DNA of 64,000 bases from Butyriboletus loyo (Eukaryota > Basidiomycota > Agaricomycetes > Boletales > Boletaceae). The DNA is taken from contig JBBPSI010000105.1 of the NCBI GenBank assembly GCA_038093515.1, positions 1 to 64,000 on the forward strand. Reading direction: 5' to 3'. The translations under genes and the position numbers were made by a program. Below, in pieces: positions 42,741 to 54,305 of this stretch. The notes beneath the pieces are model-generated. The model was given only the letters and a program-made list of their open reading frames with translations, searched no databases and had not been told where the DNA came from. Position 1 is the stretch's first letter, and each line of letters opens with the position of its first letter.

Positions 42741-45700
42741 ATCGACAGCCGTCCAACTCGACCAGCTCTTTCAGCATTGGAGATCGCTCCTGTTTCGACC
42801 TCGAACCAACCCGGATTGTTCAAGTTCCCTTGCTATTGACCTCGTCCAACGCGTCTCAATCATGGCTGTTCGACTCGCGCAAACACGTCCTGAGTCTCCG
42901 TCATCGTTGTTGCATCGTCCACACCGAACAGGGTCGTCGCAGAGCGGAACTGCATTCGTAGCCACTAAAGATGAACAAGCACCAGACCAGTCCAACCAAG
43001 TCCGAGCGAGGACATCGGTTCGCCACCACCGCCAATAACCTTTCTCCGCGCCCTAAGTGGGCGTACTGGAGACAAGGCAAGTACAGGCTGCCAGAAAAGT
43101 GGAAGGGGAGAAGGCGTCGACATGAAGGAGGGGGGTGAAAGCGGTGGCTGAGCGGACGTCTATGCGGCTGGGGGTTTCTGCTAGATCTGGGAGGTGCTGC
43201 GGTGTCTGCAAAGGGCGACAAGGCGGTCAGACTGCAGAGGCAATCGATGCTTGGCTTTTGTCGGAGAAAGGTATGCACGAGACTCGCGGTGTGATGGTAT
43301 CGACGTTGTGAATACTTGAAGAGATCGTCCGTATTTTGAAATGTCGAAGAAAATATGGCACTCGGAAACTTGATAGCAGGGAACATATTCGGAGGGGACG
43401 CAGATATCCAACTCGGTCAAAAACAAGCTGGATCTGCGATTGGCGCCCCAAGGCTTGTCACTGGAACATAGACAAGGTCTTCGAACTTGATAAAGTGAGT
43501 CATAACATTGATGAATGGGTAGATCAGTATTACCGTGAGGCATCTAAGGTCAACAAGAGACGAGTCGGTGGGTCGATTTCCAGCTCAGTACAAGTGGCTT
43601 GATCTACTTGAGGAACGTTGGTCGCCATGGATGTCGTTGAACAGTGGTCGATGGAGCATCATCGAAACTCGTGTCCGAAGTAATCGTGGACCCGGAGATG
43701 ATGTCAAAAGGCGCAGGAAAGCCACTCCGTGAGCGTCAGTTGAGTTGAGGACCTGACAGTCGACAGAGATCTAGGCTGGAAGCGGAAGCCACGGAAGAAG
43801 ATCGATATCCGCAAAAGAATGTGGAAGAAGAAAAGGAAAGGAATGAAAGATAATGTGCACCCCAAACCTCACCCCACCACCTACGCTTCACGCATCTCGA
43901 TGCTTCAGATTGAACCAGGGAAGTCTGAACTAGGTGTCCCAAGCTTCGTGACGATCGCCATTGCAGGGAGGGAACCAAGGCGATCCAGGCGGGGATCGAC
44001 CATCCCACCACCCGCAACCTTTCTCTGGGCCCTGAGCATCTCGATTTCCATCAGCGTCACTGGATCCTTCAAGACCTTCGCATCCTTGTCAAACGGAGAA
44101 ATGCATAGCTTTTGGATGCTTGACACATTGGCACCCATCGTCTTGCACGCAGCGGCATCGGTAGCAGACTGCAACGTATGTTGCGAGGGCAAAAAGAAGG
44201 TCCGGGCGATCTCAAAAGCCCGACGGACCGTCATCCGGTTTCTGTTGCCATTGTCTGAAACCTTAGTGGGCGACGACACCTGGCTTCTTTCCATCACCTT
44301 TGCGAGTGTGGCCATCGACGTGGTACTGTTCCCGGAGGGCGAGATGATTGTCGCATCGCAGACCGTGTGCGAAACCTCAGTAGATGGCTCTTTCGTTGGG
44401 GTGCCGATCTTCACCATACCATTCGATCCAGCTACAGGTTCTGCTGGGCTCGCCGGGGTTTCTGCGACTACGTTGCAGGACGATAACACGGGGGAAGAGA
44501 AACCAGACTCGGAGTGACCATACGAACCCTCGGGCGTGCATGTGACACCCGAGTTTGGCACATCACCTATGCTGGAGGGGGTCTCTTCTCCGCAGATTAT
44601 CATCGATGTTTTGGTCCGTTTGACATTCACATTGACAACGATCGTCCAGCTCTGTGATGGGAAGGAACACAAGTCCGGAGATGGCGGTGGCGACCATGCG
44701 ACGTGGGATTTTGGCTTGACAGCATGGGGACATATGATCGGCTTCCGTGGTGTCTGCCTCCAATTCCAAAACGGTGTTCTGGAGTGACCGCTGCTCGCTA
44801 CAACCGGCTTCCCGATGAAGGCTTCTGCAACCTTTATACGCCCCGTAGTTTCAGCTGTGCCAATGTCGATAGATGACTTCGGACAAGCAGTTCCTAGGTT
44901 GCGAAGACCAGTAGTGAAAATCTTGACAGTGACATCTTGATTTTTCTTAGGAGCCGTCACGGAAGACTGACAAGTGCGGGTACGTGGAACGCAACTGGGT
45001 CGGGTTGGGGGTTTCCTCGCACTCGTGATCCGCGTCCACCTCACTGAAGCTGCGCACGGGCCCACAAGCTCGCCTTCTTTCAACCTCTCCATGGTCTTCA
45101 GCGGCTTCGGAACCAACGTCTTCTTGGGAAAAGACTTGTCTCCAGACAGCACTGGCATGGGCACCAGAATAGGCAAGGTGCGGCACAGTTCCACTTCTGG
45201 CTCCGTGACATGCGTACTATCGGGAAAAGACCGGTCTGTAGATGATACTCGAGGCAACAACAGCGGCTTGTGCAACTTAGCCGTCTTGTTTGGCGCTGGC
45301 GTTGGCACTGGCCCAGGCAAGGAGCGACCCAGCCCCACCTTCGGAACGACCAGCAAAGAAGCATGTCGGAGCGTCTGCTTAGCCTGTACCCAATGAGGGA
45401 CCGACGATCGTTCATTGATAAACATCGGTTGCGGGACACGCAGCGGAAACCTCTGTATCGGCGTCTTATTCCTCGTCGGGGCGTACCGCTTTGTGGCAAC
45501 ATTGGTCACCACGAACGGCTTCGGTCTTGCCATCGTCTGAGGTTCCAAGTCAGCTCCATGAACGAATGCTATAAGGCAGCGTGGAAACAACGTACGGAAC
45601 GTGACATATGTCCATCCTTGAGGGTCATGGTAGCATTGGCAATTTCAGTCGTCGATCTGGCCATTGGATGACCAGGGAGATAACGACGAAAGAGCCAACC

Positions 45701-46275
45701 TTTCATGTCTGAGCACGAGGGATTTTATACCCTTGTGATCGGAGGCTGACCAGTTGACCACTATGGCGGCTGGCCCGAATGCATTTTCGACTGAACGTAT
45801 TCAAAATCGACCTCGTCGAGGTTGTGAAGGATATCAGAGCGCAAGTATGAAAGTTTGTTTTTCGACAGAGAATAAAATTGGACATACTAATCCCTGTTGC
45901 CGTCCTCCGTCTCAACTTCGTGAAACGACTCGAATGGACGTTCGCTGATCGAGATCGCCCAAAGAAGGCAGGTCAATCCTTTTGAATCTAACACAACCAA
46001 ACAACCTTCCCCTCCAGAAATTTCCGGGGCCCTCGGAGCACAAACGTCGATTTAATGGTGGTGAACGATGTACAGGAGTCGTTGACTTGCCACGTAGAAC
46101 TGTTTGACGACACAGGAAAGATGAGACGGGGCCAGGATGAGCTCTGCGCGTCCCGAGTTGTATCGTGTGCATCCGACGTCATCAGTACTAAGAGCGATTT
46201 TCTTTTGTCGCCGCTGACGTTGTAGGTCGTCTGAAGTTTCGAGATAGTTGACGATGAGCATGAATATTGTCACTT
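42740..46275 (-). repeat. Inverted segmental duplication, left arm (contains gene C copy 1)
   Basis: The reverse complement matches 60455-64000 through gene C and both flanks. Similarity starts near CATCTCAAAACTTCAGATC-like sequence (46245 / 60485) and runs to the window end on the other side, so the true arm may be longer. Limits are approximate. Confidence 0.88.
43905..45664 (-). CDS. Unrecognised Ser/Thr/Pro-rich protein, gene C copy 1 (566 aa)
   Basis: Exon 1 45664-45596 (MARSTTEIANATMTLKDGH), intron 45595-45537 (59 bp, GTACGT...CAG), exon 2 45536-43905. The join gives a second MARPKPF-type start inside the protein, so initiation at exon 2 is an alternative. Sequence is rich in Ser, Thr, Pro and Val with Cys-containing basic stretches in the middle (CVPRTRTCQSS) and a more helical C-terminus (DPVTLMEIEMLRAQRKV). 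No transmembrane segment or known domain. Copy 2 (61057-62816) has the same intron and length. Confidence 0.65.
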
Positions 46276-46647
46276 TTCAAGTGACATTCGGTGAGGCATG
46301 CTAAATGCTTGAGCAACCCGCGCAATCGCCGGGCAATTGGTTTCAGCAACAGTCCACACTTGAAATTTGGCCATGTATGAATAATTTATTTGAAGTTTCC
46401 ACACATAATTAGGGTGTGACAATACTTTTCATTTACACCGACGTTCAGGAAAAACCAACACGTTCGTGTAACTTCAAGTTTGAATCTACATATTTTCGAT
46501 CTGGAAAACTTCTAGTCTTGCCATCGCCCAAACATCTAACTTATATTTCAATTGCAGACTTCACGTTTCGGACGACATTTTCTCTCGACTTGAATTCTGC
46601 AAAACGCGCCGTGTTTGCTTTTGATGTGTTTTCTCTTCCAAGTTTCA
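45665..46647. other. Intergenic between gene C copy 1 and family copy 3
   Basis: The first about 600 bp is part of the inverted duplication; the remainder resembles the upstream region of family copy 2. No independent gene was seen. Confidence 0.5.
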
Positions 46648-49600
46648 ATGGCATCATGATTGTATGCAGAACTCATCAGACAGGATGTCTGCCACCATAA
46701 ACGCTGCAACAACGTGTCTTCGTGGCCCTCCATCTCGCAGTTCGTCCACCCTCTGCAGAACGAGCTGAAATTGCCTACATGGTTGAAATCGGCAAGTTTA
46801 AGGGCGCTCAGATGATGCAGGTTCCTCATCTCGCCTTTTCATCAGGGTCTGGTCATGTATACCGATAATCGTGTCCTCGACCTGCTCGACCGCCTTCGGG
46901 TCTCGGACGATGTGCCTCGTGTTGATATTTGGGACCATACAGATCAGATTATCAACCACGACCTGCGACAACGGTTGCATGTCGTGTTTAATGGCGCGCT
47001 TGCTGACTGTGCCAGGATTCGGGCGGTGGTCGGAAGAGCAAGACGAAGGTGGTCTCTCACCACAATTCGAGGCGTACTTCCTTGCATGTTCCCCGTTCGC
47101 AACTCCACCGGCCATTTGCCACATACCTGTTCTGTGCATGGTCGACAAGGAACAACTTCCTGTATTGATGATCAGCGGCCTGGATGGCGCATCGCGGACC
47201 CATTAGTCGGAGTGGAGTACGATACGACAATCGGATTGCATGTGGGATGGCTCGAGGATGATGTATCTTGCGGTCGTGTTCTAGTGAATGGTATGCCAGT
47301 ATTACTTGTCTGATAACCGACATCTTCGTGTTCAGCCACGGGTTCATCTCGGGGAGATGGGAACCCCAATTAATCCTCACCATCGGTGGCTCTTGTCTCT
47401 CGGCTCTTATGTAGTCCGGAATCACACATATCCGGTGTGCGTGGCACCATCATGATCAGACGCTCTCTTGGCGGATTGATACCGATATTGCCGATATCCA
47501 GGCGGAGGATTCTGGTTCCATTCGGGAAAACAATAGAAATCAAGACATGATTATCAGCTGGGCTAAGAGTCAACAGTATCCCGTGTACGAATAGTGCGTC
47601 CTTGCCTACACTGCCATCTCCTTTAATTGTTCAAACTGCTACTGGGGAGATGCCTCCCCTCGAGCAAGTGGATAAGACGGTAGGTTTCATACGTGTTAAC
47701 ATTCCCTCCCTGGTCTCACGTTTTTATTCTGTAGACCTCTGAGCAAACATCGTGAGCCGGTCTTTTTCCCCCGCCGATGAATATGATCCATTTTTTCATG
47801 GAAAAGGAATCCAACAACTTTGTATTCACAGTTATTGTGTTCCGCGTGAGTGCATACGAGGCTGACAGTGCTTGCTCACCAAAATTGTTCTGCAGATTTG
47901 CTGCGACCACTGAGAAGGATGACCACAGAGTTTTCCGCTGGATGTTTGACCGTCGGGTAGTTCCGCAGCCACTTGCATCCGATTTGGAGTTTCGTGAGGA
48001 GTACAGCGCAATGACGGGCTTCATCTGGCCCGAGATCTGGCACGTTAGAGTGCGTATTTCCGTATTGCAGATGTGTACTGAAATGCCTCACTATGCCTTT
48101 CAGGACGACCTCCCATCAGTGGATGCTGCACTCGAGCCATGCGTACAAGAACTGCTAGAGAGTGTGGCCGCAATCAAGGACCAACCTAATGCAGTGAAAT
48201 GTATTCCCGTGGAGGAGTTTCCCTTCGATCTACGACTCCTTACACAAAGCTTCTCTGCGATCTTCCAGGCATCGCGCGGATCTCTTGAAAAGAAGGATCT
48301 TCGAGAGGACGTATGCGAAGGGTCTTGGCGCCACGACCATGACCGCTTGTTGTTTGACTTTTTCGTACGCCTCATTCAGCCAACCGAAGGTTATGCCGCC
48401 CATGCTGTAATGGATGGTCAATCGATTGCACATTTGGAAGATCCACTTTCCCGTCCAACGTATGTATTCATGGCACGCTTAGATGTCTGTTTCGATGTTG
48501 ATGCTCTGAAGTTTGGAGACCACTCTCCGTTTGCCCAAGAGCGACAACTTGGATAAGGGGAACCAACAACAACTTCAGCAGTCAATCAACGAGTTAATCA
48601 ATTGCAACCCCAAACATCTTCACACATGGTTGGATAGTCGTGATGGTACCCCCGATACATGCATCAATGAGTCACGGAACGCTGCGCATGTCGTCTATCA
48701 ATGGTTAGCATGGGCAGACAAGACCGATGAAGAGACGGAGGCCCAGATGATCTCGCAGCTAGGTCAGCTTCCGTCTACGGGACGATGCGACGCCCTGAGA
48801 CGTTTAGCGGTCGAGCTCCCAAATGTATCATCCGATGAGGTCGACTACCTTCCGCTTGTTGTTCGCGCCGCTGGAAAAAAGGGTGCAAGCAGAGGAAGAG
48901 CCGAAGGGAAGGCTACTGGCAGCGGATCTGGCCCATCAACGAAAACGTCAACTAGTTCCCTGACTGTTCCCGACGTTCCTTCTGGTGCTGCAGCGATGAC
49001 TAATGGGACCCGGTATACTATATCATCATCATCCGTGCCCTCTTTCATGCAGTTTGTCGATAAAGAGCAAACGAGCTCTGTGGAATCCATGGATGCATTG
49101 GCTTCCAAGGCTCAGGGACTCCGACTCGGACCGGATCCCACACTTCTGGAGCTGCCTATCCTGGCCGTCGAGTACAAGAAGGCGTCGGACAGCTTGATGA
49201 AAGGAACGAATCAAGTCAGGATGTACATCACTGCATCTGTCAAGTTCCTCCAGGCTATTGGGATCACGAACATCCCTGTATACGGCGTGCAGACCGATGG
49301 GCCCATTGTGGTTTTACCAGCTGCTGTGGTTCGGGACGACAACGTGCGTAGCCCGTTCTGTACTGGTGCATGTATCGATGAGTTTCATTTCTTTGACAGT
49401 TCGTCTACTTGTTTGAGCGACTAGTGGAAAGGCTGGACATCTCGACGCCACTGGGAGCTTGGCACTATGCGACGATACTGTGTCGCCTGGCGCAGAATCA
49501 TGCGAAGGTTTTAGAAAAGAGGTTTGGAGAGGTCAGAGAGAGTCTGATCAGTTCTTTGCTCAGCGAAAGCAACCAGGCACGCGGATGGACAGTTGACCAT

Positions 49601-49684
49601 CAAATGGCTAGATTAAAAGCCGAGAAGAGGGCAAAATCACCTCCTTGGGAGCGATCGAGGAAGAAGAAAGCCAAAGCGGCGTAA
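46648..49684 (+). pseudogene. PD-(D/E)XK-family gene, copy 3 (damaged N-terminal half, open C-terminal half)
   Basis: The start reads ATGGCATCATGA, an insertion that puts a stop at codon 4. About 400 bp are lost where CARIRAVV jumps into the acidic EEQDEG region, and a TAG follows PVYE near 47595. From FAATTEKDD onward (about 47896-49684) the frame is open with the same introns as copy 2, and the ExK motif (VEYKKA) and basic tail are kept. If anything is expressed it would be a C-terminal fragment. The GC donor of intron 1 is shared with copy 2. Confidence 0.82.
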
Positions 49685-50929
49685 ATTGGGACCATGGCAC
49701 AAATTGATGTGGTGTATATCGATATCCCTTGTAGGATTGATACCTATCTGCTATTCGTAAGTCTTTCAACGTTGTGTTTCAGAGGAGATATATATAATTA
49801 ACTGGACTCCCCCACAATCATGATACGGCGTTGATAATGGGGCTCTGCCAAGGTAGCTAAAGCTATCGACAGGGATTTGCACTGTGATGGATACTGGATA
49901 CACGGACACTATGATAGGCAAGAAGCGAAGGGGGAAATAGTAAAGGTGCACCAGAAAGGCTGCAGGCGCCAAGAAGCTAGCAACATGCAATCCACGGGGG
50001 AAAAAAAAAGCGAGTGAAACTGGTCGCAAAAAATGAACAATTCCGAGTGCTGGACCGTGCGGTGCCGTGAAGTTGAAGCTCCGATGGATTGGGGCAAGAA
50101 TCCGAGTCGCCGACTCCATCTCCTGAACTCAATCTCGCACTGAACCTGAACGTTTGAACCCGAAACTACTCACCGCGAGTCCCAATCATCACCCCACGAT
50201 GCCAATGGACACCGAGCATTGTCCAGCTCCGACCACTGCACCTCGATATCGGCGCGTATGCCCCTCGACCGATTCTTTGAACTTGACCAACTTTCGCAGT
50301 GTCGGAGAACCGCGCCTGCTCCGACCTCGAAGGCTCGAATGGACCCACCGAGTCTCTGTCAACGCTGTTGTATCGTGCATACGAAACAGAGACGTTGCAG
50401 TGTACGGTATGTTCGTAGCCGTTTTAAAGGATGAACAGGCACCAGATCGCCGCTGAAGATCAGTGGTTCCTACGCCCGCTCGCGTTCTTTATCACTCTCC
50501 CATCGTGGCTCGTCCTAAAAGGAAAGCGTTGATAGTTCGGAGGGATATGCTGCTGAATCCATCACGACGAAGTCACTCTGCCTTGTCTCTGAAGTTTGCC
50601 AGTCCCCCTACGCCCGTTCGCAATCTCGCGCTGTGGCTTATATAGACAATCAAGACCTATCCGTCATCCTCTCGGCCCGCGCGCATACCCAGTTTGAAAA
50701 ATTGACCCCTGATCCAGTACGATCACTATCGGTATTGATAGCTTGATCGACTCAAGACACCTTCCGCCAGCGAGATTATAAAAGCAATGACATAGACTAA
50801 TTTACAAAACGGTTTAGCACACTAGTTATCACACATATATACCTCTGTAACGATTGAATGCTCGAGTATTCGTCAACCCAAACATGGGAGAACAGAAATG
50901 ACGACAATTCAAATGCGATTCCTATATCT
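49685..50929. repeat. Repeat R unit and duplicated flank after copy 3
   Basis: 49905-50160 is an R unit. 50200-50460 resembles 42700-42985 (shared GAACAGGCACCAGATC-like ending). No gene was recognised; 50461-50929 has nothing I can name. Confidence 0.6.
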
Positions 50930-53892
50930 TCAGTGCACTCCGAGTTCGTGCTCTGTTTTGGGCTTCGATGTGACGGTCGGAGCAGGTAAATGAGCCAATT
51001 TACGGAAGATCTAGGGCGACAGAGTTCGTGAGTGATCTTGGCGAAAATAAAGAGCAGTAAAGAGTCGGACTAGCTTACCTGAATGAAACATTCCACTGGC
51101 TGAAGACCATTCACGGCCCACTTGCCGTCGATGATGACGAACGGCACGCCATTGATACCTTGGGTCCTAGCAGCCTCCTTCATCTTTTCTACGCAATCCA
51201 AACACTCTGTGGAATGCAAAAACGCCGTTGCCTTGAGAGCGCCGCGAATCAGTCAGACGTCAGAGTTAAATTGCGAAGACATACCTCCTCGTTGTTCATG
51301 AGACCGGCGTTGACGGCAGCCTCGACCAGCAAATCTTCGTCACTGATGTCCGCCCCTTTTGCAAGACACGCATCGAAAATGAAGGTGTTCAGCTTATACT
51401 GCAGGGCCTGACCACCAACTTGATATGCTTTCGTGGACAGCCTATGTGCCTGGGTGGTCCCACATACGATCCCATCCTCCGCACTGAATAACCAAGACAT
51501 TAGAAGAAATAACCATGGTCACTTGAGAGACTGACAATTTCAAACCTGCTTTCTGCCCAAACTCGCTAACCGCCTTTAGTTTTATCTCTGCTTGCTCCTT
51601 TCCAAACTTGTTCACAAGATAAGCATTGCGGTACATGACCTGATTCGCAGCCACGGTAGGAGCAGCTGGTAAGTTCACGAGAGTAAAGGGCCGGAATTCT
51701 ACATTGAAGCGGATGGGTAGATCCCGACAGGCATCAATTGCATCACGGAGGACTTTATCGCACAAGTAACAGAATCCGCAAAGCTAGCCAAAGGAAGATA
51801 GTTGAGTTGGAAACTATGCAGAAGTTAAACGGGAAAGAAAATAAGTAAACTTACAAAATCAGATATCACGATGATGTTGATGGGACGCAGAGATTCTGGA
51901 GATGTAGGAGCATTTACCTCAGTAGCAGCCCCGAATTTAGAAGGAATACTATCAATCAAAGGGATCAATGGAAGCGTGTATGAACTTTGCCTGGAGTACC
52001 GACCTCTGTAAATCCGCAGGCCGACTGGGTGGCAGCGAGGTACGAGGGTCGAAAAACGTGATAAGATTATCAGGACAAATATATTTCAGATCACATACCT
52101 CTCTGAAGCTATTATCTTCGAAATGCTTTCATCAAGACAACGATAATCGCTCTCAGATACTACACTGAGGGACTCGGGATGGCTAGGCTGCACAGCTTCG
52201 TTTCCTCCTTTCACTTCAACTGGTTCATCGACGCCGCCTATTGAAGCCTGGTTAGCAGCCTGTGCTATGGGGAAGTCACTTGTAGTCGTGTCGATGAAGG
52301 GGTCCGAACCACTATGAACAGTATTTGTATCAGGACAGTCAGGCTCGAAGTACCTAGCCAAAACAAACCTTTTGCTTTGCAAATACGCCACACCTAAATA
52401 ACGTTAGTGGCTACTATAACACGTGGCTAGACTGCTTACCCTCTCGTGAGACTATGGTGTACTTTTCGGATATCACGTTCGTCAGAAGTTCGTCCTGCAC
52501 GAGCTCTTCGTGCTTCAGAATGTTCTGAAACGAACAGGCAGGTCAGCGCTTGAAATTAGGATCCTGGTGAACCTATAACTTACTTTGTCGAGAATCGAAC
52601 CCCAATCACTGTCATGTGTGATGGCCACCTTTGCAGATGGTTCCTGCGGAAATTTGTGTAACCTTTGCCATGTCCCCTATACAATCCCACAAGACATACC
52701 TTCTGGAGTATATATCGGTTGATGACGTCAGAGGGATGGAAAACCTAGTGATGCTTCCAGACCTGCAAACTCGCGCACTCAAGTGATCAAGGGCCTACCG
52801 GCAATATTTCTGGTATACGCTGAATCTCGACACGCACCCCCGCGTTCTCACGCGAATCACGCCCCGCGCCTCGGTCGGCATCTCCACTCGACATGCCTAT
52901 AGTCTTAGAAATGCCTCTCCAAGTGTTGGCTAGCCATGAGTCGCCAGAGGAAGTCCCATCATTGGATCGAACACCAGAGCGATTCGGCACGAAGCTGACC
53001 CAACTCTGGGGCACGCCTTGCAACGAACTCCTCAACGCAATCTTGAACCCACGGATGAATACAGACTGGTTCGGGATACCAAGGCCATCAAAGGGACCGA
53101 CACGCCAATCCATACTCCGCGTCGTCTCCCAGCTATAACCTGGCGCCATGTTCCCACCGTCGCGCGCCCCGACAGTGAATCGAGCAGAAAAGTCGCCATT
53201 TCCTTGTTCGTTTTGGTATCCCGCGAGACCCCAGGAACGGGCCTTGTGAAAACCCGTGATGACGTAGATGGAGTCGTGACTGATGATCCGACCAAGATTC
53301 TCCTCTGCGAAATGATACCAAGTCGCTGCGTGGCGAGAAGCATGGTCGAAGAAAGGTCGAGGGTCTCGAATGTCGTGGGATTCTGCGCCTTCGGGGAGGA
53401 TGAGGAGTGCACCTTCGTTTGACGACAAGTTGAAGGTGTGACCTGTGGTACCTGGCTGGCCAATTCTATCCAATATTCGGTTGGTATGAAGCGGTGAAGT
53501 CACATTTTCAGACGACAAACGCACCTCGGTAGCACCTCGCCGCTGACAGATGCCCCATTACTGCCCACTCTTGTAATAGAAGAAGTCGTTATGACCTGAC
53601 CCGCGCTCTCCGCATTTGAAACAGTCTTGATGTCCGCATCACTCAGTTCGACAGGGCTGAAACCGTCGGGAACGCCGGTAGTCTGGTGGAAACGATGGTC
53701 CTTGGGTAGGCAGAGGTTGAAAAAGACGTCAAAGTTGCCATTGTCGGGAACGACGACGCCGACGTCCCCAATCCTAAGCCCGTCGGGTCGATAAAATAAG
53801 AGCTGGCTGCTTGGCTCGGGGGTCCACATAGGGTAGCCGCGAGAAGATGATACATGTCTTGCATAAACGTCTTGTGGCGATCTGACGGCCAT
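50930..53892 (-). CDS. Fusion: unrecognised N-terminal region plus DSBA/FrnE-like thioredoxin domain (783 aa)
   Basis: Eleven exons stay in frame: 53892-53525, 53465-52799, 52744-52700, 52643-52584, 52524-52440, 52393-52099, 52005-51855, 51783-51536, 51483-51285, 51231-51079 and 51010-50930. Residues 1-540 have blocks such as GLRIGDVGVVVPDNGNFDVF and YVITGFHKARSWGLAG that I associate with uncharacterised Agaricomycete proteins; no enzyme motif. From about 549 (INIIVISDF, CGFC at 559-562) to 770 the protein matches DSBA-family oxidoreductases of the FrnE/2-hydroxychromene isomerase-like group, including GINGVPFVIIDGKWAVNG with the cis-Pro loop. No Met precedes the DSBA part in its exon, which argues for a real fusion. 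It is tandem with the amylase upstream. Confidence 0.75.
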
Positions 53893-54305
53893 AGTGGTTC
53901 AAAGTTCTTGAACAGACGGAGACTCTCAGAAAATGACTTTTAAGGATCGTGTCAGAGGATGCTGTGGCGCTTAATTGCTTGGTAAATTGGTTAGTAAGTG
54001 AGAGTCATCCAGGGGCCGGAATTTGGACTTCCGAGTTTCAACAAATGAAAACATCCGATCGTCGCAATTGCAAGGAAAAACAAAGCTATGTAGCAATCTA
54101 AGCGAAAGTTAAAGCGACCGAGTGACAGTCGAAATTAATCAATCGATATGATAGTAATGTGGTTGCCTTGCGCGCGTGAGCTGATGAATGATACTTTTCA
54201 ACAACTATGGGTCCAGGGAAATCTGAGGAGCGCAGGCAGTGTCCGGCTCGGAAAGAGAACAAGGAAGCGGGTTCCGCGCATGGACCGAACACGAGCCGAA
54301 ACATC
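53893..54305. other. Intergenic, 413 bp
   Basis: Between the 3' end of the amylase-like gene and the start of the fusion gene, both on the minus strand. No gene was seen. Confidence 0.5.

Noticed and set aside
43819..44517. Plus-strand frame of about 230 codons (and its counterpart at 62204-62878)
   Set aside because: Antisense shadow of gene C; gene C has the matching intron in both copies.
51968..52168. Short plus-strand frame near the fusion gene
   Set aside because: Overlaps an intron and exons of the minus-strand gene; no family resemblance.
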